Shown one piece after another: positions 19,019 through 28,698 of a stretch of 64,000 nt of DNA. The position numbers and the translations under genes were made by a program. Origin of the DNA: CADEED01 sp963711635 (lineage in GTDB: Bacteria; Pseudomonadota; Gammaproteobacteria; Steroidobacterales; Steroidobacteraceae); contig CAVQEZ010000022.1 in the NCBI GenBank assembly GCA_963711635.1, positions 1 to 64,000 on the forward strand. The letters run 5' to 3'. A model generated the notes under the pieces. That model worked only from the letters and a program-made list of their open reading frames with translations, ran no database searches and was not told the DNA's origin. Position 1 is the first letter of the stretch, and the number at the start of each line of letters is the position of its first letter.

Positions 19019-19893
19019 AAATGCCGCGGCGGATGAAAGTCCCGTCACATGCATTCACTCTGGCCCTGGCCGGAGCCATCCTTTGCAGTGCCTGCGCGAA
19101 GGAAGAAAGCGGCCAGACGCACTCGAGTTTTGCTTCGCCCGGCGCGGCCGCGCAGGAATTCGCCGAGGCCGTGCGTACCGGTGACAAGGGCCGGCTCGCC
19201 TCGCTGCTCGGACCGGAATCCGCGCCGCTGTTGAATCCCGGCGACACCGTGCAGGGCGGCACCGAGCGCAAGGCCTTCGTGCAGGCCTACGACAGCGTCC
19301 GCCTGCTGGTGCCCGCGGGACCCGATGCATTCTTCCTCGAGGTGGGCGCCGGCCGCTGGCCGCTGCCGCTGCCCATCGTCAAGCAAGGCAATGAATGGAT
19401 GTTCGACACCAGGACGGGAATTCGCGAGCTGGTCCTGCGGCGCATCGGCCGCAATGAGCTGGCCGTGCTCGGCGTGATGCGCGGCATCGTCGGCGCGCAA
19501 CACGAATACGCCACGAAGAAAGGTGCATTCGCCACCAAGCTGCGCAGCGAGCCCGGCAAACAGGATGGACTGTATTGGGAGAGCAACGCCGGCGAGCCCG
19601 AGAGCCCGGCGGGGCCGATGCTGGCCTGGGCCGAGGCACAGGGCTACACGCCGGGCGGCGCACAGCCCGCGCCCTATCGCGGCTACTTCTATCGCCGCCT
19701 GAACGTCGCCGACCCGAAAAAGGAATTCGCCATCCTCGCGTATCCCGCCGAGTACGGCGCCAGTGGAATCATGACGTTCATCGTCAACCAGGACGGCGCG
19801 ATCTACCGCAAGAATCTCGGCGTCGATACTGAAAAGTCGGTCCAGGAAATCCAGGCGTTCGCGCCCGACGACACCTGGACGCGCGAATCCTGA
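19015..19893 (+). CDS. DUF2950 family exported protein
   Basis: The 292-residue protein starts with a lipoprotein-like signal (LALAGAILCSACAKEE). It carries the family pattern: SPGAAAQEFAEAVRTGDKG, WMFDTRTGIRELVLRRIGRNEL, and PYRGYFYRRLNVADPKKEFA, followed by YPAEYGASGIMTFIVNQDG. DUF2950 proteins are periplasmic or lipoproteins with no proven function; they often sit next to DUF3300, which is absent here. The overlap with the small upstream lipoprotein suggests a two-gene unit downstream of the regulators. Confidence 0.85.
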   Translation: MKMPRRMKVPSHAFTLALAGAILCSACAKEESGQTHSSFASPGAAAQEFAEAVRTGDKGRLASLLGPESAPLLNPGDTVQGGTERKAFVQAYDSVRLLVPAGPDAFFLEVGAGRWPLPLPIVKQGNEWMFDTRTGIRELVLRRIGRNELAVLGVMRGIVGAQHEYATKKGAFATKLRSEPGKQDGLYWESNAGEPESPAGPMLAWAEAQGYTPGGAQPAPYRGYFYRRLNVADPKKEFAILAYPAEYGASGIMTFIVNQDGAIYRKNLGVDTEKSVQEIQAFAPDDTWTRES

Positions 19894-19912
19894 TGGGACC
19901 TACGTCCAATTC
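19891..19912. promoter_or_regulatory. Copy of shared 20-bp motif upstream of the DUF4136 lipoprotein
   Basis: The core reads GGGACCTACGTCCAAT. It begins inside the DUF2950 stop codon and ends 49 bp before the ATG at 19962. Confidence 0.55.
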
Positions 19913-19961
19913 TTGCCTGCCACGCATGCGCCGGAAAATCCGCGCCCGGAGGAGTGAATAC

Positions 19962-20549
19962 ATGAACAAGATCCTGGCGCTGATGGCCGTGGGCCTGCTT
20001 GTTTCGGCTTGCGAAACCGGACCGAAGATCCGCGCCAATACGGCGCCCACCGCCAATCTGCAGTCCTACAAGACCTACGCCTTCCCGTCGAAGCTCGGCA
20101 CCGACCGCGGCGACGTGCAGACGCCGCTCACGGGTTACTTCAAGGAAGCCGTGCGTCGCGAAATGGACGCGCGCGGCTACCAGTTCATCGAGGGCGGTGA
20201 CGCCGACCTGTGGGTCAACTTTCACGTCAATGCGAAAGATCAGACCGATATTCGCAGCACGCCATCCATGAGCTACGGCGTGGGTTACTACGGCTATCGC
20301 GGCGGCATGTACGGCGGTTACGGCGGGTCGGACGTCGAAACCGTGCACTACAAGGTCGGCACCGCCAACATCGACGTGGTCGACGCCCGCAAGCGCGAGC
20401 TGGTATGGGAAGGCGTGGCCGAAGGCAAGCTCACCGACAAGGTCATGAAGGACCCGCGCGCCGCGGTCAACGTGGTCGTGACCGAGATCTTCAAGCAGTT
20501 CCCCGGTGGTAATGCGGGTGGTGCGGCCGCGACGGGTACCAGCGGCTAA
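19962..20549 (+). CDS. DUF4136 domain lipoprotein
   Basis: ATG 19962 follows GGAGGAG. The lipobox VSAC is at residues 14-17. The mature part shows the DUF4136 pattern: YKTYAFPSKLG, VRREMDARGYQFIEGGDADLWVNFHV, then a Gly/Tyr-rich turn (SYGVGYYGYRGGMYGG) and VDARKRELVWEGVAEG. It is expected to be anchored to the inner leaflet of the outer membrane; the molecular role of the family is unknown. A hairpin terminator follows at 20569-20600. Confidence 0.85.
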   Translation: MNKILALMAVGLLVSACETGPKIRANTAPTANLQSYKTYAFPSKLGTDRGDVQTPLTGYFKEAVRREMDARGYQFIEGGDADLWVNFHVNAKDQTDIRSTPSMSYGVGYYGYRGGMYGGYGGSDVETVHYKVGTANIDVVDARKRELVWEGVAEGKLTDKVMKDPRAAVNVVVTEIFKQFPGGNAGGAAATGTSG

Positions 20550-20568
20550 CTACCGCCCGCACGGAAAG

Positions 20569-20600
20569 GCCGGCCCCGAACCCCCCGTTTAGGGGCCGGC
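20569..20600 (+). terminator. Hairpin between convergent genes
   Basis: GCCGGCCCC (20569-20577) pairs perfectly with GGGGCCGGC (20592-20600), with a 14-base loop. There is no clear T tract. It lies between the DUF4136 gene and the convergent small gene, so it can serve both strands. Confidence 0.65.
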
Positions 20601-20614
20601 TAGACCGTCGTCGA

Positions 20615-20821
20615 TCAGGAAAGCCGCGCGCCGAGCCGCGCCAGCATCGCCGACAGGTCTGCGGGGCTGATGTAGAAGTGCTCGCAGACCCGACCCCATA
20701 ACATGGCCGTGGGTACATTGCGACCACCGCGCTCCTTCTGCGCCTCGTGCAGCACGTACAGCACGATGCGCTCCTCGCGCGTCAGCCCGTCACGAACGTC
20801 GGGGATACCGGGATACTGCAT
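20615..20821 (-). CDS. Small protein of unknown function
   Basis: A 68-residue protein starts at ATG 20819-20821 (MQYPGIPDVRDGLTREER) and ends in LSAMLARLGARLS. It is soluble, largely helical, and has the look of a small winged-helix or HTH-like domain (EERIVLYVLHEAQ, AMLWGRVCEHFYIS). The start is only 18 bp from the divergent hydrolase start. I do not recognise the family. Confidence 0.55.
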   Translation of the reverse strand: MQYPGIPDVRDGLTREERIVLYVLHEAQKERGGRNVPTAMLWGRVCEHFYISPADLSAMLARLGARLS

Positions 20822-20839
20822 CGGGCATATTCTAGCGGC

Positions 20840-22288
20840 ATGCAATCCGGCTCCATTGGCAACTGGGTCTGGCGCGGCGCCGCCGTGCTGGCAACGGCGC
20901 TGGCCATCGTCCTGGCGCTGCGCGTACTGCAGAGCGAACGACAACCCGACCTCAAGCCCTGGCACACCTGGGCACCGCGCGAACCGGACGGCGGCGAAAT
21001 CGACCAGCTCGACTGGACCGCATGGATGGCGCGCGAGCAGCAAACCATGGACGAGGTGCGCGTCCACATGCGCGAGGCAGTCGAGAACGAGGATCGCGTG
21101 CCGGCGAACCGCTTCTTCGAAGGCAGCCCGCTCAATGCGGCGCGCTTTGCGCACGACTGGAATCGTTCCTACCAGCTGCTGCCGGCCGGCGAGCCGGTCG
21201 GCGCCGTGGTGTTGCTGCACGGACTTTCCGATTCACCCTACTCGCTGCGGCACGTGGCGCAGGGCTACGTGGAGCACGGTTTTGCCGCGGTGGGCGTGCG
21301 CCTTCCGGGGCATGGGACCGTGCCGGCCGGACTCACGCGCGCCCGCTGGCAGGACTGGCGCGCCGCGACCCGCCTCGCCATGCGCGAGGCACGACGCCTG
21401 ACGGGCGCGGGCAAACCGCTGCACATCGTCGGCTACTCGAATGGCGGCGCGCTTGCCCTGCAGTACGCGCTCGATGCGGCGTCCGGCGCAGAACCCGGCG
21501 CCGATGCCCCGACCCGCCTGGTGCTGCTCTCGCCGATGATCGGCCTCACCCGTTTCGCACGTTACGCCGGCGTCGCCGGGTGGCCGGCGCTGCTGCCGAG
21601 ATTTTCGAAAACCGCGTGGCTCGACATCATTCCCGAGTTCAATCCGTTCAAGTACAACTCGTTCCCGGTCGATGCCGCGCGCCAGTCTTACGAGCTCACG
21701 CAGCGCATCGACGAGCAGATGGCCGCCGCCGTCGAGAGCGGCGCGATCGCACGGCTGCCACCCATCCTCGCGTTCCAGTCGGTGGTCGACTCCACGGTCG
21801 CGGGCGAGGCGCTGGTGAGCACGTTGTTCGCCAGGCTTCCGGCCAATGGCAGCGAGCTGGTGCTGTTCGACATCAATCGTGCGACGCCTTTCGACATCCT
21901 GCTGTCGCAGTCGGCACAGCGGCGGCTCGACCAGATGCTGCCCCCGGGCGCGCAGCGTTATCGCATCACCGTGATTGGCAATGCGCCGGGCGAGCCGCGT
22001 GTGCTGGAAAGCGCGCGCCCGCCGGGGGCCACCGCACTCGTCACCCGGCCGCTCGACTTCGAGTATCCGCGCAGTTTTTTCTCGCTGTCACACGTCGCGC
22101 TGCCTTTCCCTGCCAGCGACTCGCTGTACGGCACCGATCCGGATGACGAGGACTATGGAGTGCATCTCGGCAGCCAGGCGCCGCGCGCGGAGCGCGGCAT
22201 CCTGATCAACGGCGCGGATACACTGGTGCGCGCCTCGTGCAATCCATTCTTTCCTTACATGCAGGCGCGAATCGGAGAGACGCTCTAA
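20840..22288 (+). CDS. Membrane-anchored alpha/beta hydrolase
   Basis: ATG 20840 gives 482 residues with an N-terminal membrane anchor (GAAVLATALAIVLALRVL). The hydrolase core begins with GAVVLLHGLSDSPYSLRHVA (oxyanion-hole HG motif), followed by GVRLPGHGTVP and the nucleophile elbow GYSNGGA. A late SLSHVALPFPASDSLYG motif contains the likely catalytic His. The enzyme would face the periplasm, attached to the inner membrane, and cleave an ester or related bond; the substrate is unknown. Its stop overlaps that of the convergent DUF748 gene. Confidence 0.8.
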   Translation: MQSGSIGNWVWRGAAVLATALAIVLALRVLQSERQPDLKPWHTWAPREPDGGEIDQLDWTAWMAREQQTMDEVRVHMREAVENEDRVPANRFFEGSPLNAARFAHDWNRSYQLLPAGEPVGAVVLLHGLSDSPYSLRHVAQGYVEHGFAAVGVRLPGHGTVPAGLTRARWQDWRAATRLAMREARRLTGAGKPLHIVGYSNGGALALQYALDAASGAEPGADAPTRLVLLSPMIGLTRFARYAGVAGWPALLPRFSKTAWLDIIPEFNPFKYNSFPVDAARQSYELTQRIDEQMAAAVESGAIARLPPILAFQSVVDSTVAGEALVSTLFARLPANGSELVLFDINRATPFDILLSQSAQRRLDQMLPPGAQRYRITVIGNAPGEPRVLESARPPGATALVTRPLDFEYPRSFFSLSHVALPFPASDSLYGTDPDDEDYGVHLGSQAPRAERGILINGADTLVRASCNPFFPYMQARIGETL

Positions 22289-23466
22289 CTCTTGCCGGCC
22301 GGGCCGGGTTTCGGTTTGGGTTTCTGCGCGACCTTGTCGTCTTTCGAGTCTTTCTTGCCGGACTCTTCGTCCGACTCCTCGTTGGGGTCCAGCTCGTTCA
22401 GATTCTTCTTCACGTCGCGCAGCGTGATCGAACCTTCGAGCGAGCGCGCGAAGGCGCTCACGAAGGCATTGCGCAGCACGCTGGCAATCGTCGCGAACAG
22501 ATTGGTCTGCGGATCCTCGATGGTACCGCTGAACGGAATGCGCGCCGCCACCTGGTCGGCGTCGGGGTTCTCGAGCACGTTGGCCGCAAAGTCCAGGAAC
22601 CCTTCCCATACGCGCTTGAGCGGATTCTTCTCCGGCTCGCCGGAGCGGTAGATGTCGACCTCCTCCATGATGGGCTTCGCATATCCCTTGAACTTGCCGT
22701 CGGCGGCGGCCATCTCCATGTACAGCTCGAATTTTCCGGCCTCGGCATCCGCCTTGATGTACTCGCGCAGCCAGGGATTCGCCTTCGGCAATTGCACCTT
22801 CTTCACTTCCATGTTCACGTCGAACGTGGGTTGTCTGGCGAAGGCATTCACGCTGCCGGCGACCACGGCCGGCGCTCCATCCAGCACATCGGCCTTGATG
22901 CGGAAGTCGGCGAAGGTTTCCTTGCCCGACTCGATCACGTTGGTGAGATTGGTGACATTGCCGTTGACATGGCGGGCCGTGATTGCGTCCTGCGTCTGGA
23001 TGCCGGGCGCCAGGAATCTGACCGTGCCGTCGACGACCTCGACGGTGTTGAACCGGAATGGAAACAGGTCTTCGAGTCGCGCATGCCAGTCTTCTTCGGC
23101 GCCGAGCTGCGAGTCCTTCTTGTTATCGGCCTGCACGAGATTGAGCTCGGGACCGAGGAACGAAGCTTCCGCGACCACCGATCCCTTGAGCAGGCTGCGC
23201 CATTCCACCGACAGATCGGCGCGGCGCGCCCGGAAGAAAGGCACGGGTCGCTTGGCGCCGGTCTTGACGATGACGATGCCATCGATGCTGTACGCGCCGC
23301 GCCACAGATGGATGTCGATGTCGCCGACGTGTCCATCGTAGGCTTCGAGCGCCGCGAGCTTGCGGTTCGCGAAATCCTCGACCACGAAAGGCAGGGCGAT
23401 GCGCGCCGCCACCAGCACCACTACCAGCGCCACGACCCCGATGACCAGCTTGCGTTTGCGAGTCAT
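22285..23466 (-). CDS. DUF748/AsmA-like membrane-anchored protein
   Basis: ATG 23464-23466 gives 393 residues. An N-terminal transmembrane helix (LVIGVVALVVVLVAARIAL) is followed by a beta-rich periplasmic region with the DUF748 pattern: GDIDIHLWRGAYSIDGIVI, FRARRADLSVEWRSLLKGS and FRFNTVEVVDGTVRFLAPG. The C-terminus is charged and Lys/Pro-rich (DPNEESDEESGKKDSKDDK). The family is related to AsmA and is thought to act in envelope integrity or lipid transfer. Family role is general knowledge, not visible here. Confidence 0.82.
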   Translation of the reverse strand: MTRKRKLVIGVVALVVVLVAARIALPFVVEDFANRKLAALEAYDGHVGDIDIHLWRGAYSIDGIVIVKTGAKRPVPFFRARRADLSVEWRSLLKGSVVAEASFLGPELNLVQADNKKDSQLGAEEDWHARLEDLFPFRFNTVEVVDGTVRFLAPGIQTQDAITARHVNGNVTNLTNVIESGKETFADFRIKADVLDGAPAVVAGSVNAFARQPTFDVNMEVKKVQLPKANPWLREYIKADAEAGKFELYMEMAAADGKFKGYAKPIMEEVDIYRSGEPEKNPLKRVWEGFLDFAANVLENPDADQVAARIPFSGTIEDPQTNLFATIASVLRNAFVSAFARSLEGSITLRDVKKNLNELDPNEESDEESGKKDSKDDKVAQKPKPKPGPAGKS

Positions 23467-23530
23467 GGCGAAGTCTGGCTCGCGCATGGGCGTGACCCAA
23501 GTGGCGATCTGCCGTAGATTCCGTCGGCAT

Positions 23531-24031
23531 ATGCCCACGAAATCATCAGCTTCCCAGTCGACTGCCCGCGAACTCGTGGCGCGGCTCGCGCTCGAGCCGC
23601 ACCCCGAGGGCGGCTGGTATCGCGAGATACACCGTTCGGCCATGATGCTGCAGACGCCGCGCGGACCGAGATCCGCGCTGACCTCCATCTACTTCCTGCT
23701 CGAGCAGCAGCAGTACAGCCGCTGGCATGTCGTGACCTCGGACGAGGTCTGGCATCACGGCGATGGCGCGGCACTCGAGCTGCTGATCTACCGTCCGGAT
23801 TCGCGCGAGTTGGCTCATCGTGTTCTCGGCCCGGTAGGAGAGGCGCAGGAACCCATCGGCATTGCGCGCGCCGGCGACTGGCAGGCCGCTCGCAGCCTGG
23901 GCGCCTGGTCGCTGGTGGGATGCGATGTGGCACCGGGCTTCGATTTCGAGGACTTCCAGTTCGTAGCCTCGATGGCCGGACACCAGGAGCATTTCACCGG
24001 CAAGCTTGCCGCGTTCTCGGACTTTCTCTGA
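23531..24031 (+). CDS. DUF985 cupin family protein
   Basis: A 166-residue soluble protein begins at ATG 23531. It has the DUF985 pattern: LEPHPEGGWYREIHRS near residue 22, SIYFLLEQQQYSRWHVVTSDEVWHHGDG with the metal-binding cupin residues, and a final VAPGFDFEDFQFVA. Function of the family is not firmly known; some members are structurally sugar-epimerase-like. Its stop overlaps the start of the dehydrogenase (TGATG). Confidence 0.88.
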   Translation: MPTKSSASQSTARELVARLALEPHPEGGWYREIHRSAMMLQTPRGPRSALTSIYFLLEQQQYSRWHVVTSDEVWHHGDGAALELLIYRPDSRELAHRVLGPVGEAQEPIGIARAGDWQAARSLGAWSLVGCDVAPGFDFEDFQFVASMAGHQEHFTGKLAAFSDFL

Positions 24032-26121
24032 TGCCGCTCATCCCGCGCCTGCTGGCAGGCGGACTCGGATTTCTCGCCTGCGCCGGCGCGCTGCAGGCCG
24101 CCGATTCGGACTGGCCGGCTTACGGTGGCGATGCCTCCAAGAACCGGCATTCACCGCTCAAACAGATTCATCGCGGCAACGTCGCGAAGCTCGCGCCGGC
24201 CTGGCGCTACGACACGCACGAAAAAGGCGACACCCAGACGCAGCCCATCGTGGTCGGACGCGTGATGTACAGCTACACGCCCACCCACAAGGCCATCGCG
24301 CTCGACGCCGCCAGCGGCAGGCTGCTGTGGAGTTTCGATGCGGGCATCCCGGGCACCGGCGCCAATCGCGGCCTCATGTTCTGGAGAGGCGGCGTGGAAG
24401 CGCGCGTTTTCGCCGCGGTCGACAATTTCGTGTATGCCCTCGACGCCGGCAGCGGCAAGGTCCTCGGGAGTTTTGGCAAGGGCGGGCGCATCGACCTGCG
24501 CGAGGATCTCGGCCGCGACCCGGCCAGCCAGTCCGTGCGGCTAACTACCCCGGGCGTCGTGTATCGCGACCTGATCATCCTGGGTGGACGCGTCGGCGAG
24601 AACCTGCCCGCCTCGCCCGGCTTCGTGCGCGCCTACGACGCGCGCAGCGGCACGCTGCGCTGGACTTTCCGCACCATTCCGCAACCGGGCGAGCCCGGTT
24701 ACGAAACCTGGCCGAAGGACGCCTGGCAGTACATCGGGGGTGCGAACAGCTGGCCGGGCATGACACTCGATGAGAAGCGCGGCCTGGTGTTCGTGCCCAC
24801 CGGGTCAGCGGCCGCGGATTTCTACGGCGCGAACCGCGCCGGCGACAATCTCTACGCCAACTGCCTGCTGGCGCTCGAGGCTGCGACCGGCAAGCTGCGC
24901 TGGCATTTCCAGTTCGTGCGCCACGACGTGCTGGACCGCGACCTTCCCAGCGCACCGACGTTGGTCACCCTGCGGCGCAAGGGCAAGCAGGTCGATGCGC
25001 TGGTGCAGACCACCAAGCAGGGTTTCGTGTTCGTGCTGGAACGCGACACGGGCAAACCCGTGTTCCCCATCGAGGAAGTGCCGGCGCCGGCCTCCGACGT
25101 ACCGGGCGAGGTCACCGCCCCCACCTGGCTGCGGCCGACCACCCCGGCGCCCTACGCGCGCCAGCGTCTCACCGCCGAGGACCTCACCACGCGCACGCCC
25201 GCGGCCAATCAATGGGCGCGCGCCGAATTCGCCAAGCTGCGCAGCGACGGGCCGTTCAAGCCACTGACCATCGGCACCGACACGACTATCTACCCCGGCT
25301 TCGACGGCGGCGCCGAATGGGGCGGCCCGGCCTGGGATCCGCAGACAGGTCTGCTGTACGTCAACGCCAACGAGATGGCGTGGGTGGGTTCGCTGGCGCC
25401 GAATGACGTGGGCCGCAGCACCGGCAAGTCGGTGTACCTGCGCGAGTGCGCGGCCTGTCACGGAGACTCGGGCCGCGGCTCGCCGCCGCAGTTTCCCGCG
25501 GTGGCCGAATGGCGCGCGCGCATGAGCGCGGAGCAATTCCGCGAACGCGTGCAGGAAAGGCGGCGGTCGCATGCCGGCGTTTCCCCAACCTGCAGGAGCA
25601 GGCGCTCGAGGCGATTGCCGCTTATCTGGACCGCGGAGAGGACCTGCCGGCCGGCAAGCCCGATGTCACGGCCGCCAACCAGCCATTCCGCTTCACCGGC
25701 TATCGGCGCTGGCTGGACCCGGAAGGTTATCCGGCGGTCGCCATGCCCTGGGGCACACTGAACGCCATCGATCTCGCCACCGGCAAGTACGCGTGGCGCA
25801 TTCCCTTCGGCGAGTTTCCCGAGCTGGCCGCGCGCGGACTGGCGAACACCGGCAGTGAGAACTACGGCGGCCCGCTGGTGACGGCCGGCGGGCTGCTGTT
25901 CATCGGCGCCAGCATCCACGACCGCAAATTCCGCGCCTTCGACAAACGTGACGGCAAACTACTGTGGCAGGCGCGCGCTGCCCTTCTCCGCCGACGCCAC
26001 GCCCATCACCTACCAGGTCGACGGGCGGCAGTACGTCGCCATATTCGCGAGCGGCGGCAAGGAGCGCGGCGGTCCGGGCGGCGGCGTCTATCTCGCGTAT
26101 GCGCTGCCCGCGAAGCAGTGA
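24031..26121 (+). CDS. PQQ-dependent dehydrogenase with embedded cytochrome c domain; two frame changes
   Basis: The signal peptide ends LQAAD. Beta-propeller W-motifs follow (KAIALDAASGRLLWSFD, FVYALDAGSGKVLGSF, CLLALEAATGKLRWHFQ). A cytochrome c segment, CAACHGDSGRGSPPQFPAV, is inserted near residue 475 before the last blades (GTLNAIDLATGKYAWRIPFGE). The reading frame changes near 25,565 (after ERVQE, rejoining at PAFPNLQEQALEAI) and near 25,975 (rejoining at LPFSADATPITYQVDG). The final segment, GGKERGGPGGGVYLAYALP, is typical. The enzyme would oxidise a sugar or alcohol in the periplasm and pass electrons to its haem. The substrate is unknown. Confidence 0.85.
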
Positions 26122-26123
26122 GG

Positions 26124-26693
26124 TCAGGCGCGCGGAACGAATTTCAGCGCCACCGAGTTCATGCAGTAGCGCAGTCCGGTCGGGTCCGGACCGTCATCGA
26201 ACACATGCCCGAGGTGCGCATCGCAGCGCCGGCATTCCACGGCGGTGCGCACCATGCCGAGAGTGCTGTCGGCGATTTCATGGACGTTCGCATTGGAGAT
26301 CGGCTGCCAGAAGCTCGGCCAGCCGGTGCCGGATTCGAACTTGGTGCGTGAATCGAACAGCGCGGTGTCGCAGCAGATGCAGCGATACAGCCCATCGGCG
26401 TGATTCTTGTTGTACTTGCCCGAGTACGGCCGCTCCGTGCCTTCATGGCGCGTGACGTGGAACGACTCTTCGGGAAGCAGCTTGCGCCACTCGTCGTCGG
26501 TGCGCACCACACGCGGCACGGTTTGCTTGCCCAGGCTCGCCCCGGCGGCCGAAAAATCCTCGATGGTGACATTGGCGGGCGCCGCGGCCCTGGGCTTCTG
26601 GTCCGCGGAACGCGCGCAGGACGCGAGCGCCAGCGCTACGGGCGATACGCACAGGCCTGCCAGGAATCCGCGCCTTGTCGTTGACTGCTTCAT
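26124..26693 (-). CDS. msrB: Tat-exported lipoprotein MsrB, methionine-R-sulfoxide reductase
   Basis: ATG 26691-26693 follows GAGAG. The N-terminus shows a Tat motif (TTRRGFLAG) and a lipobox (LASC). The MsrB domain has the two zinc CxxC pairs (CICC and CRRC), the substrate motif GTGWPSF, and the catalytic cysteine in RYCMNSVALKF. It reduces methionine-R-sulfoxide in proteins, here outside the cytoplasm. It starts 4 bp after the stop of the MsrA fusion, so the two make a repair operon covering both sulfoxide isomers. Confidence 0.92.
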   Translation of the reverse strand: MKQSTTRRGFLAGLCVSPVALALASCARSADQKPRAAAPANVTIEDFSAAGASLGKQTVPRVVRTDDEWRKLLPEESFHVTRHEGTERPYSGKYNKNHADGLYRCICCDTALFDSRTKFESGTGWPSFWQPISNANVHEIADSTLGMVRTAVECRRCDAHLGHVFDDGPDPTGLRYCMNSVALKFVPRA

Positions 26694-26697
26694 GCTC

Positions 26698-28502
26698 TCA
26701 ACCAAACGTGAACGAATAGGCCTCGACGCGGCCGATCGAGGAATTCGATGGTGAACTCGTGTTCGCCGACGGCGCCCTTCTGGCGGATCAGCTGGTACAG
26801 GCGCTGTTCACGCACCGTACCGTTGCCGGCCTCGTCGATGTCCATGCCGTGATCGGCGCCCGGCGGCTTGCCGTCGAGCAGCACGCGGAAGCGCACCGGC
26901 TTGCCATTGTCCTTGTTTTGGGTTCCCGGCCCCAGCACCAGGTGCAGGTCGCGCGCGCGGAACCGGAACACCACGCGGCCCGGCGGCGCATCGAGCACGC
27001 GACTTTTCCTGGCTGACTTTCCAGCGACCGGCCAGCGCCCATTGATTGAGCGAGAGCCTGGCGGGCAGCTCGTAGCTCTTGACGCTGTCGCGCGCGAACG
27101 AACCCGGCGACAGGAAATTCTCGGCGCGCGCGAAACCGAGGTAGGTTTCGGGTGAGGACACGTTGGCGGAATCGGCGGCGGCCGAGACGCCCTGCCCGGC
27201 GGCATCGTCCAGTGGATCGGGAAGATTCTTCGCGCCGGCCTCGGTGAGCAGTTGACGAATGATGCGTTCCGAGCGCGCGTACTTGCCCTCGCCGAAATGA
27301 TGGCCGCGAATACGGCCCTGCGCGTCGACGAAATAATGCGCCGGCCAGAAGCGGTTGTTGAAGGCTTTCCAGACGGCCATGTTGCTGTCGAGTGCGACTG
27401 GATACTGGATGGCGAATTTCTCCACGGCCTTGCGCACGTTGTCCGTGTCCTTTTCGAACTCGAACTCCGGCGAATGCACGCCGATGATGACCAGGCCGGA
27501 ATCCTTGTAGTGCTGGTACCAGGCGTTCACGTACGGCAGCGCCCGCAGGCAGTTGATGCAGGAGTAGGTCCAGAAGTCGAGCACCACCACCTTGCCGCGC
27601 AGGCTGGCGCGCGACAGCGGCTTGGAATTCAACCAGCCGGTGGTGCCCGCGAGCTCGGGCATGTCGCCTTCGACCTTGGGCGCGCCGCTGGACACATTGG
27701 CGGACATCATCGCGCCGCCAGGCGCGTTATTCGACATAGCGCCGCCCGACATGGCCTGGTTCTGCGCGGGCGGATCGCTGGGGTGCAGCGTCTCGGGCAC
27801 GGCCATCCGCGTGCCCTTGGTCGCTTTACCCGCCGCGGCGACCGTGACCGGGCGCGTGTTGTAGAGCGCGGGCAGCAGCCGCTCGAAGTTTCGAACCTTG
27901 GGCAGGTCGTTGATGGCGATGTAAGGCTGATCAGGATGATTCAGCAGATAGTCCTGGTGATAATCCTCGGCGGCGTAGAAACCCTTGAGTGGATCGACCC
28001 GCGTCACGATTCGCCGGCCAAACACGGCCGACTTGTCGAGCTGCGCGATGTAGGCTTCAGCCACCTGCTTCTGCGACTCGTCGGTGTAGAAGATCGCCGA
28101 GCGATATTGAGTACCGACGTCCGGACCCTGGCGATTCAGCTGGGTCGGATCGTGCGCCACCGAAAAGAACACCTGCAGGATCTGCCCGTAGCTGACCTGC
28201 GCCGGGTCATAGACGATCTGCACCGACTCGGCGTGACCAGAGCCTCCGCCGCTCACGGTTTCGTAGTCGGCGCTGGAGCGCTCGCCGCCGGCGTAGCCGG
28301 ACAGCACATTTTTCACGCCCTTGAGATGCTGGTAGACGCCCTGCACGCCCCAGAAGCAGCCGCCGGCGACCACCGCCGTCCTCAGGCCCTGGGATTTCGC
28401 CGGTGGATCCAGCGCGGGCGGGGCAATCTTCACCGCCTCCTCGGCGCCGCAGGCGACCAGGCTGAGGGTCAAAAGTGCAAATGCAAACAGACTCTTGCGC
28501 AT
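26698..28502 (-). CDS. Lipoprotein fusion: MsrA, thioredoxin-like domain and DipZ-type C-terminal domain; two frame changes
   Basis: The lipobox LVAC (residues 15-18) is followed by MsrA: GGCFWGVQGVYQHLKGV with the catalytic Cys, then SVAHDPTQLNRQGPDVGTQY and YHQDYLLNHPDQPY. A Gly/Ala/Met-rich linker leads to a thioredoxin-like domain with SCINC as its CxxC active site. The last domain (RVLLDGKPPGADHG, LYQLIRQKG, EFTIEFLD) matches the C-terminal part of DipZ. Frame changes are needed near 27,005 and 26,735; the second restores the expected RVEAYSFTFG end at 26,698. The fused thioredoxin could recycle MsrA in the periplasm. Confidence 0.88.
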
Positions 28503-28613
28503 GCCAACTCCGTGTGTACCCATGAGACCCGCCGAGCACGAAAGTTATTTCGCGGCGGGATTCTGTCATGGCACGGAATTGGGCTGCGGGGGTGCCAGGT
28601 GGTTCCGCAGGAG

Positions 28614-28671
28614 CGGGGCCATCCTTGGCCCCGGAAGCACGCGGTCGACGAAGGGTATGTCGACCGCGTGC
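28614..28671 (-). terminator. Two strong adjacent hairpins downstream of the GH6 gene
   Basis: CGGGGCCA (28614-28621) pairs with TGGCCCCG (28626-28633) around a 4-base loop. GCACGCGGTCGAC (28637-28649) pairs perfectly with GTCGACCGCGTGC (28659-28671) around a 9-base loop. They lie just after the GH6 stop on the minus strand. No T tract follows, so termination is likely but not proven. Confidence 0.6.
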
Positions 28672-28698
28672 CTCTCGTTCCTTATCTGGAGACCATCC

